From: Isochrysis galbana
Taxonomy: Eukaryota; Haptophyta; Isochrysidales; Isochrysidaceae
Direction: 5' to 3'
Length of the DNA stretch: 64,000 nucleotides
Assembly (NCBI GenBank): GCA_018136815.1
Contig: CM030931.1
Coordinates: 10,055,072-10,119,071, forward strand
Shown: positions 10,376-20,399 of the stretch, one piece after another
Numbering within the stretch: position 1 is the first letter of the stretch
Layout of the letters: every line of letters begins with the position of its first letter
The notes under the pieces: generated by a model
Told to the model about the DNA's origin: nothing
Seen by the model: the letters and a program-made list of their open reading frames with translations, nothing else
The model's database searches: none
Translations under genes and position numbers: made by a program

Positions 10376-13300
10376 CTACGAACGTGAACGAGAACGGGTA
10401 CGACTTGAAGGCAGATCAGGAGGAATACGATTTGACTCTTGAACTCGACGTGGAACTTGATTAGACTGGGGACTTGAACTTGGACTTGAAGAGGAGTCTA
10501 CAGCGGAGTGAGCTTGGGGTTGAACCGGACGGCGGTCGAAAGTGGTGTCGTACGACTCAACTAGATCAGCACAACGCCGAAGCAACTCAATTCGAGACTC
10601 CCAAGTAGCTTCAGAACGAGGATAGCCGCGCCATTTGACGAGATACTTGAATGAAACTCCATCGCCCTTGCGATCGAGTAACTCTTCGACCAAATACTCA
10701 TCTCCAGCGAGCGGAGACGAATCGGTGACGGTAAAGTACGGACGAAGATTGGAAATGTGAACTTCATCCTTGACTTGACGATTTTCGAGATCGCGTAGAC
10801 GGTATCGAGTGGCCGAGATGGCTTCTTCTACTCGGTAAGGACCGGAGTAGAGGTATTGAAGTTTGTTGGCGTGGCCAGGGATTCGACGACAAACTCTGTC
10901 TCCTTGTTTGAAGGTAACACCGAGTTTAGACTTTTGAGAGGCGGAGCGCATCGATTCACGTTGGGCTTCTTGAGTACTTTCGAGGGCGGAACGCCACGAC
11001 TCGAGAAGCTTCTTATTGAGCTCGGTGGCGTAAGTGACGGCATCGGACGGAGGCCTAGATGGAAGCAACTCAAGAACAGGAGCAGGGTCAGCAAGTTGAG
11101 CTGGAAGACGAAGCTCCCGACCAAACAAGATAGCCGCGGGTGACTTGGGTACGACGCGACCGGCGGTCGCTCGCATAGACATGAGAAGAAACGGAAGGTG
11201 ATCGACCCAATGGGCGCCGCCTTCATTGGAGACTCGAGTCATCGTGAGGAGAGTTTGTTGAGCTCTTTCTACTAGCCCTACGCCTTCGTGGCGATAGGCT
11301 TCAGTAGTGCTCAAGTCCGTGCCGGTCGCTTTGAGAATTAGGTCCACTAATCGAGAGCAAAGATTCGAGCCGGCGTCGGTTCGAAGTTGGCGAGGGACTC
11401 CATAACGAGATACGATGAGACGCATGAAGACGTCTAGACATTTCGAGGACGAGGGGTTACCGTTGCAAGGCTCAGCTTCAATCCAACGAGAGAGAGAATC
11501 GACGAAAACAATCAGCTTGTCAAAACCGGAGCGGCCGGATACGAAATCGTGAGTGGGCGCCATCGAAAGAATATCGCAATAGACGACGTCGAAAGGATAA
11601 GATCCGATGGAAAGACCGGATGGATGGGCGAGCGGTCGCGGTAACGGTTTGCCAAGAGTGCATTCGTGGCACTCTCGAACGTATTCCGATACAGAGGCGG
11701 ACATGCCGGGCCAGTACACTCGAGTACGAAGTAGGGTAGACGTCCTTGTCGCACCTGGGTGACCAAGGTGGTCATGGTAGGCGCGGAGGTACGTGTCACG
11801 AAGGGACTCCGGAATGTACAAACGAAGAGGAGCCTCTTCCGCTTCTGAGGAGCGGTAGTAGAGTAGGCCATCGCGAAGGAGGAATCGGGAACTTTTCTTC
11901 GACGACGAGCTAGAGTCAATCGAAGAGGAAGCTTTCGGAAGGATCGACTCGACTTCAGAAAGGATCGAGCTGGCGAGATCGTCGGTAGAGAGCGCTTGAC
12001 GTAATTCGTCGGCATGAGGCACGCCCACATCGAGATACGAGGAGGTAATCGACTCCGAAGATTCCGATGCTTGACGAGCGAGCCTATCGCTTGCTTGTTG
12101 GCGGCGAGCGGTGAGGGTGGATGAAGTAACCGCGGCGGCGACTATGTCGTGAATTTCAGAAGAATCGAAAGAATGGGCGTCACTCTCCTCGAGATGGAGA
12201 GGATCGTGATCAGGCTCGAGAGCAACTAAGCGGGATAAGCCGTCGGCGTCCCAGTGAGTGACTCCAGGTTTGTGCACGACGTCGAATCTATATTCGGCTA
12301 GCTTTAGGACCCATCGCATGAGGCGCGAGGCTGGACCACCGGTGACTTGATCTTTCATCGTGTGAAGCCAGCGCAAAGCTGAATGGTCTACGACGAGGGT
12401 GAAGTGGCGACCCCAAAGATAAGGCCTCCAATTTCGGATCGATTCTAGCGCTGCTAGAAGTTCGATTTCGGTGACTGTCCAATGGCGCTCAGCCGGACTC
12501 AAGCTACGACCGTAGTATGCAACGACGCGCTCTCTCCCTTCGTCGTCTTTTTGGGCGAGGACGCCGGCGATGCCGAGCTTGCTAGCACCGTCGGTTTTAA
12601 CGAGGAAAGGACGGTCGTCTCGAGGAGGTGCAAGTACGGGTTCTTCACAGATAGCTTGCTTGAGATCTTCGATAGCCTGTCGACAGGCTTCTGTTTGCGA
12701 CTCGACCGGGACGTCGCACCCTTTCCGCGTGAGAGCGGTTAACGGCGCCGCACGGATCGCAAAACGACGGATGAAACGGCGGTAGTAGGAGCACAATCCA
12801 AGGAACGAACGGACGGCTTCGATCGAGTTGATTTGGGTTGGGTCGATTTTCGAGACAGCTTCCACTTTCTTGGGATCCATCCGAAGACCTTCACGCGAAA
12901 CAACGTGGCCGAGATATTCAGCCGAGGTGGCAAAGAAAACGCATTTCGACATCTTGCAAGTGAGGCCCGCCCAGATGAGACGTTCCAAGACAAGATCAAG
13001 ACGGTGTAACATTTGTTGGAATGACGACTCTTCCCTGGCCTGCAGCGAGTCACCTACACCTGTCGACCAGGCGCCGACATCATCCAAGTATGGCATACAA
13101 ATCTCCCATGCCAGCCCACCGAGAACGGCGTCCATGAGGCGGCACATATACGAGGGACCGGATTGAACACCGAAAGGCAAGTAATTGAACTCGTACTTGC
13201 CGCGATGAGTAGTGAACGCGGTGATATGTTTATCGGATTCTTTGATCGGTATACCCCAGAAACCAGATGCCAGGTCCAGGGTGCAAAGGAATAGAGAATC

Positions 13301-16300
13301 GAGGTTGCCTTGACCGGACGACAATCGGTCGATGGCTTCTACCGTGAGGGGAAGAGGGCTGTCCTCTAGACGAAGCTTGGAGTTGACGTCGCGATAATCT
13401 ACGCAGAAACGTACGGAGCCATCCTTCTTAGTGACTAACACGACTCGAGAGGCCCACGACGAATTTGATTTCCTAATGATGCCCGCGGACTCCATCTTGC
13501 AAACTTCGTCCTCTATGATCTTCTCACCCTCTCGTCCAACTCTAGACGGTGCGTGACGGTGAGCTTCGGCTCCGGGGTTGAGCGGTAGCTCTACCTCCAT
13601 CACGTGAGTGTGATTCGGGTTAGTCGGGTCAATTGCGAAAGCAGCGATACGTCGGGCCAGTAGACGACGAACTTGTTCACGTTGGGGCATCGAGAGACGG
13701 CCCTCGGGGTCGATCTTGGCTGCCTCGAGGAGCTTGCGTTGGTCCTCGTTGAGCGACTCAATCACATCCGGCGAGTTATTGTCACCGACGCGGTGATAAG
13801 TTCCAGCGTGAATCTTGAATCGAACCTGTAGCGAAGCTACAGGATGGAACGACGGAAGGTGTAGTGGTTTGGGGTCAGTATTGGCCACCGTAACCGCGAT
13901 GGTGTGGTCGGATTTCGGCCTCTCTACTTGAGGGATGACGAGCGGAGAGTTGTCAATAGTCTCGCGTGTAGGGAGCCGGTCCACGAGCATGGCGCAGTCT
14001 TCGTGTTCTCGAAGAGCTAGCGGAATTCGGACGTGAAACGTCGCCCGATGATAGGCCGGGATCGTGATAGGTTCATGGGTATATAGGAGGTACTCGGAGC
14101 CACAAGACGCCGGCGCTTTGGCGGCAAACTCATCGGCCGTGTTGAAGAGCGGCTCGGAGACTAGCTGGTTGTCGTTTTCGGCGGCTTGCGGCCCTCGGAA
14201 GAAGTCAGTCGTGATTGGGTTCGCGGAGGTCGGACAGACCTGTGCACAAGTCATGCTGACAGGGACCACCGCTATCGGTGACGTCGAGACGCGAAAGATC
14301 GGCGGAGCGTCGGGGCTTGGACTGCCATTAACCTCAAGAGGAGCCACCGTGGATGGGGCACCGAGGGTGATAGAGCCGTCCGCGCTGTCGGAGGCGAGCT
14401 GAATCGAAGCGGCGTGCGTAGCTAAGAAGTCGTTCCCGAGCAGTAGCATCGGGTTGCCTTCAATCACCATGAACGTATGACGAAAGAGAAATCCACCGAC
14501 GGAGAAAACGATTCGAGCCTTGCCTCGCGTGATAAGAGGTAGGCCGTCTGGGCCATGGAGCGGTGTCACTACGGCTTGCGGCAGCCGCTCGACGCATGCG
14601 TCGTTGGGTAGGCTGGACAAGAGGGAAGTGGTCACGACCGACGGGCCAGCTCCGGTGTCAGCGAGTGTGCTGTTGACCGTGAGGGCGGAGTCGGCTAAGA
14701 TTACTCCTTCTTTGCCGGCAGCCTCGCCGGAGCGGCAGACCATTAGATCTCGAACATATAGACAATGCCTTGGGTAGGCAGATGGTAGGGTATCCACGAC
14801 GCTCTCCGGCCGGTGCGCGGTCACGTGTGCAATGGTGTCGGACAGGGACGGGGTTGGTCGCCAGCGTCGTTGCTCGGGTGAATTCGTCGTCAAACTGGTC
14901 GTCGTCTCTTCGGGTACTCCGACTGCCGCTATCGTGGCAGAGGGCCTAGAGGGGTCGTCCTCGTTGGTAGCGGTACAGGGTGATAGCTTGGGACTAGTGT
15001 AGCCCAGGCCTCTCTTGTCGGTGGGGTGCCTCGGGTGGTCGGACATCTTTTCCCAATCTTTCTCGAGACGGGCTTGGGCTTCTGTCTTGGGTCTTCGAAC
15101 TAATGAGGCTAGCTCTTCGGCGCGGATGCCTTTGGCTTCCACGAACTCGATCGGCGCTCGGACGGCAGCGGCGAGGTCGGATTCCTCGTCGGCGTTTCGT
15201 CCGGCTAGAGCTTGCACTCTTATTTCGTCAGCGGTTTCGAGCGTGACGTTGGACCATTTCTGGTCCCCGTTCACTCCGAATGATTGCCATTGTTGGCGCC
15301 GCTTCCGGAGAGTCGTCGGCGTCGTCGGACGCGGCGAGCTCGCGCGTGCCGGAGGCGGGGCGGTCCATGGAGAGAATGGGTCGTGGAGTGTAGACTCGGA
15401 GGCGTGGAGTGGCGTGTCGTTGTCGTGGTTATCGTGGGTTTCTTTTTGGTCTTCGTGGTTGTCTGACTCGGGAGTAGCTGGACGGGAAACAACGGGGTCG
15501 GAAGAAACTTCACTCGTTTCCCTCCCCCTCTCATAACGATGAAGAGCCGACCACGGCTCGTAGGCGGTAGCCTCGGTCGAGCTAAGTGAAGGCCGGTCCA
15601 ATAGGCTGCACCGCGCGCAAGCGAGTAGCTCTAACGCGGACAATTTCTTCGTCGACGTCTGGTCTCGCTGTTGGCTCAAATGTCGAAGAAGAACCGGCAT
15701 CCAATGGATCGCCATCGCTCCAGCTACACCGACGTAGGTGCGGCTGCGAAGAGCGCCACGGTGCGGTGAAGGAGAGAGGTTAGCCATGGCCGACTCACGG
15801 CCATCCACGACGCAAGTTGGCTGGAGGGGCGGCAGCCCTTTGGTGAGGTACAACCCGGTGGCTTTCTGGTGTCCAGTGCCGTGCTCCCAGGGTTGGACGA
15901 ATTGGGTCGGGGTCAACCCCCCGACTAAACGGCGAGCTTCCGCATGCATCCGAGGGTTCTCGACCGCTACAAACGGAGCAGTGGCGGAGGCCATTGACTT
16001 GAAGACGCGAGCGGCCGACTCAAGAGCGGCACGACGTCCGGGTTCTTGGGAGAGCCATTGACTGCTGACAGCGGAGAGGTACGTGCAGGGCGGGTGGGCG
16101 ATGACTAGGTCCCAACCTAGGTTTTGGACATGAAGCGCGTCGCCTTGGAAGTGGGGCACGTAATCGATCTCGGAAGGATACAAATCGCACGTAGCTACAT
16201 CAGCACCGGCGAGTAGGAACATGGAGGAGACGACGCCGCTCGTCTCGCCAACGACGAGAACGCGTGGTGCGTGACAGCCAGACGTCAGCCCGTCTTGGAC

Positions 16301-17074
16301 TCGTTGATTCATCTTCGTGAGCTCAGCGCAAAGCTCATCGAAGTGCTTGGGTAGCGCGGCGGCAGGCGAGGCTAGGGTGCCATTGCGAGGCCGGCGAAGC
16401 TCTTGGGCTGCCTCCGTGAGGTGCCGAGGTAATACCACCGCAGAGCCGCTCGCTCGTGCACGAAGAGAGGCGAGAGCGTGGAGAGCGGGTGACGGGGTAT
16501 CATCACGGGTGCCGACATCGGAGTTGTTTTGAGAGGAATCGAAGGACTGGATCGCGGACGCATTGATCGCTGCCACGCGCATGATGGTGGTGGCAGTGGT
16601 ATCGAGAGGCAGGCAGTGCTCGGAGGCGGCGACCGGTGGCCGCAGCGACGTAGGACGAATGGAAGAAGACTCGGATATCGACGACGTAGAGACGGGCTCG
16701 GAGGACGGGATTGACGAAGAAACTCGGAGAAGTGGGGTGTCGGACGGCGGCGACGGACGCCGCGGCCGCGAGACCACCGGTGAGAGACATGAAGGACATG
16801 GCTCAGGGACTCGGTTGGGCTGGCTCAATGGGCGTAGAAGCTCGGTTTGGGAGGCCGCCGTTCCTCGACGTGCAGAGGAGTTGTGGTCACTCTCCATGGT
16901 CACGTCGGAAGAGGAGACGTCGTTGCATTCTGTCGTCGGCGGGGTCGGCGCCGGCGAAAGAAGGGACGTGGCTGTCGTAGAAGCCGGCTGCGGGGAAGGC
17001 TGGGGCCAGGGTGGTGGCTCTGCGGCAGCGGCTGGCGTGGGTAGTGGCCGAATAGGTTCTGCAATGCGAAGCAT
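10376..17074 (-). CDS. pol: Retrotransposon Pol polyprotein: methyltransferase-like, protease, RT, RNase H, integrase, chromodomain
   Basis: One intact frame of 2232 codons from ATG 17074. Ser/Pro-rich residues 1-265 are followed by a methyltransferase-like domain at about 268-460 (PPC motif, Cys330). The protease has DTGAGPS with Asp806. The reverse transcriptase has YLDD at 1329-1332. RNase H includes KTDGAS, with Asp1495. The integrase has a HHCC zinc finger (HDHLGHPG...CHEC) and a D,D,E core starting at Asp1834 (VVYCDILS; RTDAGSN; GLVERAQQ). A chromodomain lies at about 2124-2180 (VEELLDRKG, YLVKWRGYP, TWES), followed by a basic RSRSRS tail. Chromodomain-bearing Ty3/gypsy elements are chromoviruses; the chromodomain is thought to steer integration to particular chromatin. 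The frame stays open upstream of the first ATG and overlaps the Ser/Pro-rich frame, so translation probably enters by frameshifting. Confidence 0.95.
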   Translation of the reverse strand: MLRIAEPIRPLPTPAAAAEPPPWPQPSPQPASTTATSLLSPAPTPPTTECNDVSSSDVTMESDHNSSARRGTAASQTELLRPLSQPNRVPEPCPSCLSPVVSRPRRPSPPSDTPLLRVSSSIPSSEPVSTSSISESSSIRPTSLRPPVAASEHCLPLDTTATTIMRVAAINASAIQSFDSSQNNSDVGTRDDTPSPALHALASLRARASGSAVVLPRHLTEAAQELRRPRNGTLASPAAALPKHFDELCAELTKMNQRVQDGLTSGCHAPRVLVVGETSGVVSSMFLLAGADVATCDLYPSEIDYVPHFQGDALHVQNLGWDLVIAHPPCTYLSAVSSQWLSQEPGRRAALESAARVFKSMASATAPFVAVENPRMHAEARRLVGGLTPTQFVQPWEHGTGHQKATGLYLTKGLPPLQPTCVVDGRESAMANLSPSPHRGALRSRTYVGVAGAMAIHWMPVLLRHLSQQRDQTSTKKLSALELLACARCSLLDRPSLSSTEATAYEPWSALHRYERGRETSEVSSDPVVSRPATPESDNHEDQKETHDNHDNDTPLHASESTLHDPFSPWTAPPPARASSPRPTTPTTLRKRRQQWQSFGVNGDQKWSNVTLETADEIRVQALAGRNADEESDLAAAVRAPIEFVEAKGIRAEELASLVRRPKTEAQARLEKDWEKMSDHPRHPTDKRGLGYTSPKLSPCTATNEDDPSRPSATIAAVGVPEETTTSLTTNSPEQRRWRPTPSLSDTIAHVTAHRPESVVDTLPSAYPRHCLYVRDLMVCRSGEAAGKEGVILADSALTVNSTLADTGAGPSVVTTSLLSSLPNDACVERLPQAVVTPLHGPDGLPLITRGKARIVFSVGGFLFRHTFMVIEGNPMLLLGNDFLATHAASIQLASDSADGSITLGAPSTVAPLEVNGSPSPDAPPIFRVSTSPIAVVPVSMTCAQVCPTSANPITTDFFRGPQAAENDNQLVSEPLFNTADEFAAKAPASCGSEYLLYTHEPITIPAYHRATFHVRIPLALREHEDCAMLVDRLPTRETIDNSPLVIPQVERPKSDHTIAVTVANTDPKPLHLPSFHPVASLQVRFKIHAGTYHRVGDNNSPDVIESLNEDQRKLLEAAKIDPEGRLSMPQREQVRRLLARRIAAFAIDPTNPNHTHVMEVELPLNPGAEAHRHAPSRVGREGEKIIEDEVCKMESAGIIRKSNSSWASRVVLVTKKDGSVRFCVDYRDVNSKLRLEDSPLPLTVEAIDRLSSGQGNLDSLFLCTLDLASGFWGIPIKESDKHITAFTTHRGKYEFNYLPFGVQSGPSYMCRLMDAVLGGLAWEICMPYLDDVGAWSTGVGDSLQAREESSFQQMLHRLDLVLERLIWAGLTCKMSKCVFFATSAEYLGHVVSREGLRMDPKKVEAVSKIDPTQINSIEAVRSFLGLCSYYRRFIRRFAIRAAPLTALTRKGCDVPVESQTEACRQAIEDLKQAICEEPVLAPPRDDRPFLVKTDGASKLGIAGVLAQKDDEGRERVVAYYGRSLSPAERHWTVTEIELLAALESIRNWRPYLWGRHFTLVVDHSALRWLHTMKDQVTGGPASRLMRWVLKLAEYRFDVVHKPGVTHWDADGLSRLVALEPDHDPLHLEESDAHSFDSSEIHDIVAAAVTSSTLTARRQQASDRLARQASESSESITSSYLDVGVPHADELRQALSTDDLASSILSEVESILPKASSSIDSSSSSKKSSRFLLRDGLLYYRSSEAEEAPLRLYIPESLRDTYLRAYHDHLGHPGATRTSTLLRTRVYWPGMSASVSEYVRECHECTLGKPLPRPLAHPSGLSIGSYPFDVVYCDILSMAPTHDFVSGRSGFDKLIVFVDSLSRWIEAEPCNGNPSSSKCLDVFMRLIVSRYGVPRQLRTDAGSNLCSRLVDLILKATGTDLSTTEAYRHEGVGLVERAQQTLLTMTRVSNEGGAHWVDHLPFLLMSMRATAGRVVPKSPAAILFGRELRLPAQLADPAPVLELLPSRPPSDAVTYATELNKKLLESWRSALESTQEAQRESMRSASQKSKLGVTFKQGDRVCRRIPGHANKLQYLYSGPYRVEEAISATRYRLRDLENRQVKDEVHISNLRPYFTVTDSSPLAGDEYLVEELLDRKGDGVSFKYLVKWRGYPRSEATWESRIELLRRCADLVESYDTTFDRRPVQPQAHSAVDSSSSPSSSPQSNQVPRRVQESNRIPPDLPSSRTRSRSRS
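15695..16273 (-). other. Phage-type cytosine methyltransferase-like domain within Pol
   Basis: About residues 268-460 of Pol. Motifs in order: RVLVVGETSGVV (in the place of the SAM-binding motif I), ADVATCDLYPS (acidic end of strand 2), QGDALHVQNLGWDLVIAHPPCTY split over the region before and at Cys330 (motif IV, PPC nucleophile), FVAVENPRMH (motif VI-like ENP), then QPWEHGTGHQKATGLYL and KGLPPLQPT. This order, especially IAHPPCTYLS followed by ENP and QPW-G-KAT-L, is that of small cytosine-methyltransferase-like proteins commonly annotated in phages and prophages; that comparison is from memory and is not a search. The second copy of the block carries the same domain at about 25712-26290. 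Confidence 0.72.
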
Positions 17075-18649
17075 TCTTCGGAGGACTTGGCTCGGGCTAG
17101 CGGGTGGATGGACCGCTGAAATTACGGTGGATTCAGACTCGAATTCGGAAGACTCGGCGACTTGAGAGGGCTAGGAGACGGCTGTTCAAGCTCCTCCAGG
17201 GCTCTCGGTTGATGGGTGGCGTGGGAACGCCGGTGGTCGACCGCGGACTCCGCGGTGACGTTAATTTGTACTCGGACTCGGACTCGTCGTTTCTGGCGTG
17301 CTGGACGCCAATAACAGGGCTAACTTTCGAAATGGGAACGGACGGGGCCGGCTCAAAGGTGAAGCCCCTGGCGTCGCAACCGTCGGTGAGGACGAAGCTG
17401 AAGCTTGTGATGACAATAGGGGCACGGTGGCCAGCACCGGTTGGCTCGGTGCGGCCGAAATCTCGGACTCGGTGACGGGCTTGATTACGCGGGCTCGGGA
17501 TGCACTGTCTTGTGCGATTGGACTCGGACTCGGAACGGAAACGGAAGGGATCGGCTCGGCGGCGTGCAGCCTGCTGGAGTGGCAGGCCGGCTGCGGCGAG
17601 ACTCGGAACGGTGGCTCGGACAAGGACACAGTGGCTGTCGTCGAGGGCTTCGGCGTCAGCTTGTGTTTGGACTCGATACGCGGTGGCTCGTGAAACGGGG
17701 CTCGGTTGTGGTTGGAATTCTGGAAGTGACCGGAGATTCCAAATGACTCAGACTCGGGGCGCGGAGGACCGAAGGTGAACACTCCCGCGGAAGGAGTGGT
17801 CGTCGGAGGCTCAGTGAGTGGCTGGAGCTCCGTTAATCCTGCGGTCGACCGCGTGGTAGGACTCGGTGACGTTGTAAACTCGGACTCGGACTCGGACTCG
17901 GACTCGGATGGCTCAGAACGGGGTTTGCTCAAAACAGGCTTGGACTCGGACTCGAAAGAAAGTGGGAAGAACCGGAGAACTGCGCCTCCATCGTCGTAGT
18001 AATGGAGACTGGTGATACCGGTGATGACTGGACTGGGCTCAGACTCGTAGATGGGCTCGCGGTGGCGTAAGACGAAGAGGGTAATTCTGAACGTGACTTG
18101 GACTCGGACTCGTACTCGGGAGACGTTTTGTGGCTCGGACATGCGAAATTTGATTTGAAGGATTGAAGGTTGGATTGGGCCTGCGGCGGCTGGATTTTCG
18201 CAGACCGTGAGGTCTTGGACTGGGGATGCTTGAGGAGTGGCGGGGGGTAGCGGTTGAGCGGCTTGAGTTGATAGAGAGGCGGTGACGGTTGACTTGGTTT
18301 GAGGACTCTGCGTGATATCGAGAATCAGGATGGAATCATCGGCATTGGGAGAAATAGGGGCAATCGGCGAGGAGGCAGGAGAAAGAGGGGATGGAGGTGG
18401 CAGGGCTTGTCTGGAACTTGGGAATCTTGGGGTACCGGTTGGAGGCCGTAGAAGTACTCGGCCGTAGCGTAATACGATCTTTTGGTGGGTGGCGTTCAGG
18501 CCCACTACCCTGGACTGGTAGCGGGGTAACAGCGCGGACGTGGGCCCCGCCGGCGACTACTGGGCCGGACGGAGAACAACCATCGTGCGGAGGCGGCGGT
18601 GGACTTCTGGGTCGTTACCACACTCGCCACTGCCGCCTTCGCAGAGAAA
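17075..18649 (-). CDS. Ser/Pro-rich extension and end of gag, contig-end copy with indels
   Basis: This is the same sequence as 27092-28674 but with several one-base deletions (for example near 17165, 17230, 17965, 18320 and 18560). They break or artificially join frames, giving one false frame at 17261-18505. The segment includes SESE-rich stretches from a GGACTC microsatellite (about 17880-17910). It ends at the assembly gap inside the 3' part of gag. Because the indels concentrate near the gap, I treat them as sequencing errors rather than mutations. Confidence 0.6.
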
Positions 18650-18749
18650 NNNNNNNNNNNNNNNNNNNNNNNNNNNNNNNNNNNNNNNNNNNNNNNNNNN
18701 NNNNNNNNNNNNNNNNNNNNNNNNNNNNNNNNNNNNNNNNNNNNNNNNN
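18650..18749. other. Assembly gap (100 N)
   Basis: Exactly 100 N, the usual placeholder for a scaffold gap of unknown size. To its left the sequence is inside gag (equivalent to 28674); to its right it restarts 12 bases inside the LTR (equivalent to 8729). The sequence after the gap therefore steps back about 9.9 kb in element coordinates. Confidence 0.98.
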
Positions 18750-20135
18750 GGCTCATCTCACTCTTGGAGATGGCCTGCGAGGGCGCGCCGGCAGCTAGCG
18801 CGGAATGCGGTTCTTGCGGGGAGCTCATGGAGCTTTCCTCGGGGTGACTACGGGCATGGTGATCGACGCACGACGCACGACGCACGGAGGGCGCGCGAAG
18901 TGTGGAAGGAGGCTTGTGGGAGGTGGTGGCAGGCGACTGGGGGTGGCTCAGGCGCGTGCTTGGCTGGTATTGACTCGTTGACTCGGGGTATAGACTCGGG
19001 AACTCGGGGGGACTCGCTTGGGAACACGGTGGGACTCGACGAAGTTGCTACAAAAACACTCACAAGAAACCCAAACCCAACGACCTTGGGCTCAGAAAAC
19101 TAACGTAAACACTCCGGAATCATACGATAAACAAACCCTCCCCGTGCGACAAAGGCTGAGGTCGCGATCGCTCGTCATGCGCGAAGAAATACGGAAAGAG
19201 AGCGCAAAACTACGCAAACGAAGGGTTCAAACTATCGTTAAAGTGAAAACTCGTCCGCTGAAGCCAACGCGGAGGTCGAGGAGAGGTCCAAACTCGCGCG
19301 GGGGAAGAAGGCGATGTGCAGAGAGACCTTCTAGACAAGCGACGAGCAAGGGCGACGAAACAAGACGCGAGACGCGGGGCGCGTGCCATTCGTTCTTCCT
19401 TCTTTCACCGAAAACGCGGCGAAACTAACGTTAAACATCGGTACCCCCTCCGCGAGAATCGCGAAGAAGAACGGACGAGATGGAGGCAATCATCGAAGGA
19501 ATCGCGAGAGGAATCGAAGCGAGGGGGGGAAACAGCGCGCGCGGGGGGGGGAACGAACGACGGCCGGAGGAAACGAACCGCGCGCGGAGGAGAAGAACCT
19601 CGCGCGGGGGGGGAATAATATAACGGCCGGAGGCGACGGATGGCACGCCGAGAGGAAGAACCTGCCGCGGGGGGCGAGGGACCGAGGGCACGGCGGGGCA
19701 GCGTGGAGGGCGCGAGGGCGAGGGTGATCTCGGAGCGAGATCGCGTCCTTCCCTCGCGGAGCGCAGAGAGACCCCCCACGGAACATCCTGGGACCGGAGA
19801 ATGTTTTGGACGAAAACTTCCCTCCGTCGGCCGAGGAGAGAGGACGGAGAAGAGAGAGAGAGAGTCTCGCAGAGCAACTGCGGAACGAGAAGTCGAAGTC
19901 ATGCCGGTTTATTACCTTAAAACGAGCCAACAATTATAGTAACAGCAAAAAACAAAATTCGAATCGCAAATTTCGAGACCAAAATCTGCAAACCTGGACT
20001 TGAGACCATGGGGAATCCGAATCTGTGTGTCTTGTGCGTCAGTGGCAACACGGGGAACTGTTCAATTGTAATTGTGAGCGCGTACCTTACACGAATATTC
20101 ATGCCTACAGCCTTCAGATGGGCAGGAATACAACA
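18750..20135 (-). repeat. Middle LTR copy (first 11 bases missing at the gap)
   Basis: Matches 8729-10111 along its length, with one-base differences mainly in homopolymer runs (for example near 18845, 19275, 19310 and 19400). Its outer edge is lost in the gap. It is followed by the same polypurine tract and 3' untranslated segment as the left LTR, so it is also a 3' LTR in structure. It is probably the same physical LTR as 8718-10111. Confidence 0.85.
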
Positions 20136-20399
20136 CCCCCCGACTTAAATCGAGACGTCTCCCGATGTCGAGCCAAGAGAGTTCATTTAACCATACGAGA
20201 CGAGAGACTTAGAAGAGGAGGATTAACCCATGGATCCAAAGCGAGCACAAAATCGGCAGCTTAGCGCGGCGGCCCCCGATTTCGTACGCCACGTCCTACC
20301 ACGTTCTCCCTTTTACAGGAGTTTTGCTCGGGCAGTTGCGCTGGGTCAGGCGCTGACGCGACGCTAATCATCCACTTCCGGTCGACTTAGCACTTAGCG

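Noticed and set aside
16563-17165. Long plus-strand open frames opposite pol (and similar frames at 15015-15536 and 17298-17693)
   Set aside because: They lie antisense to the conserved Pol protein, have skewed composition and no domain; they are shadows.
17880-17930. GGACTC tandem repeat as a CRISPR-like or regulatory array
   Set aside because: It is a simple hexamer microsatellite inside a Ser/Glu-rich coding region of the retrotransposon, also present at 27898-27928.
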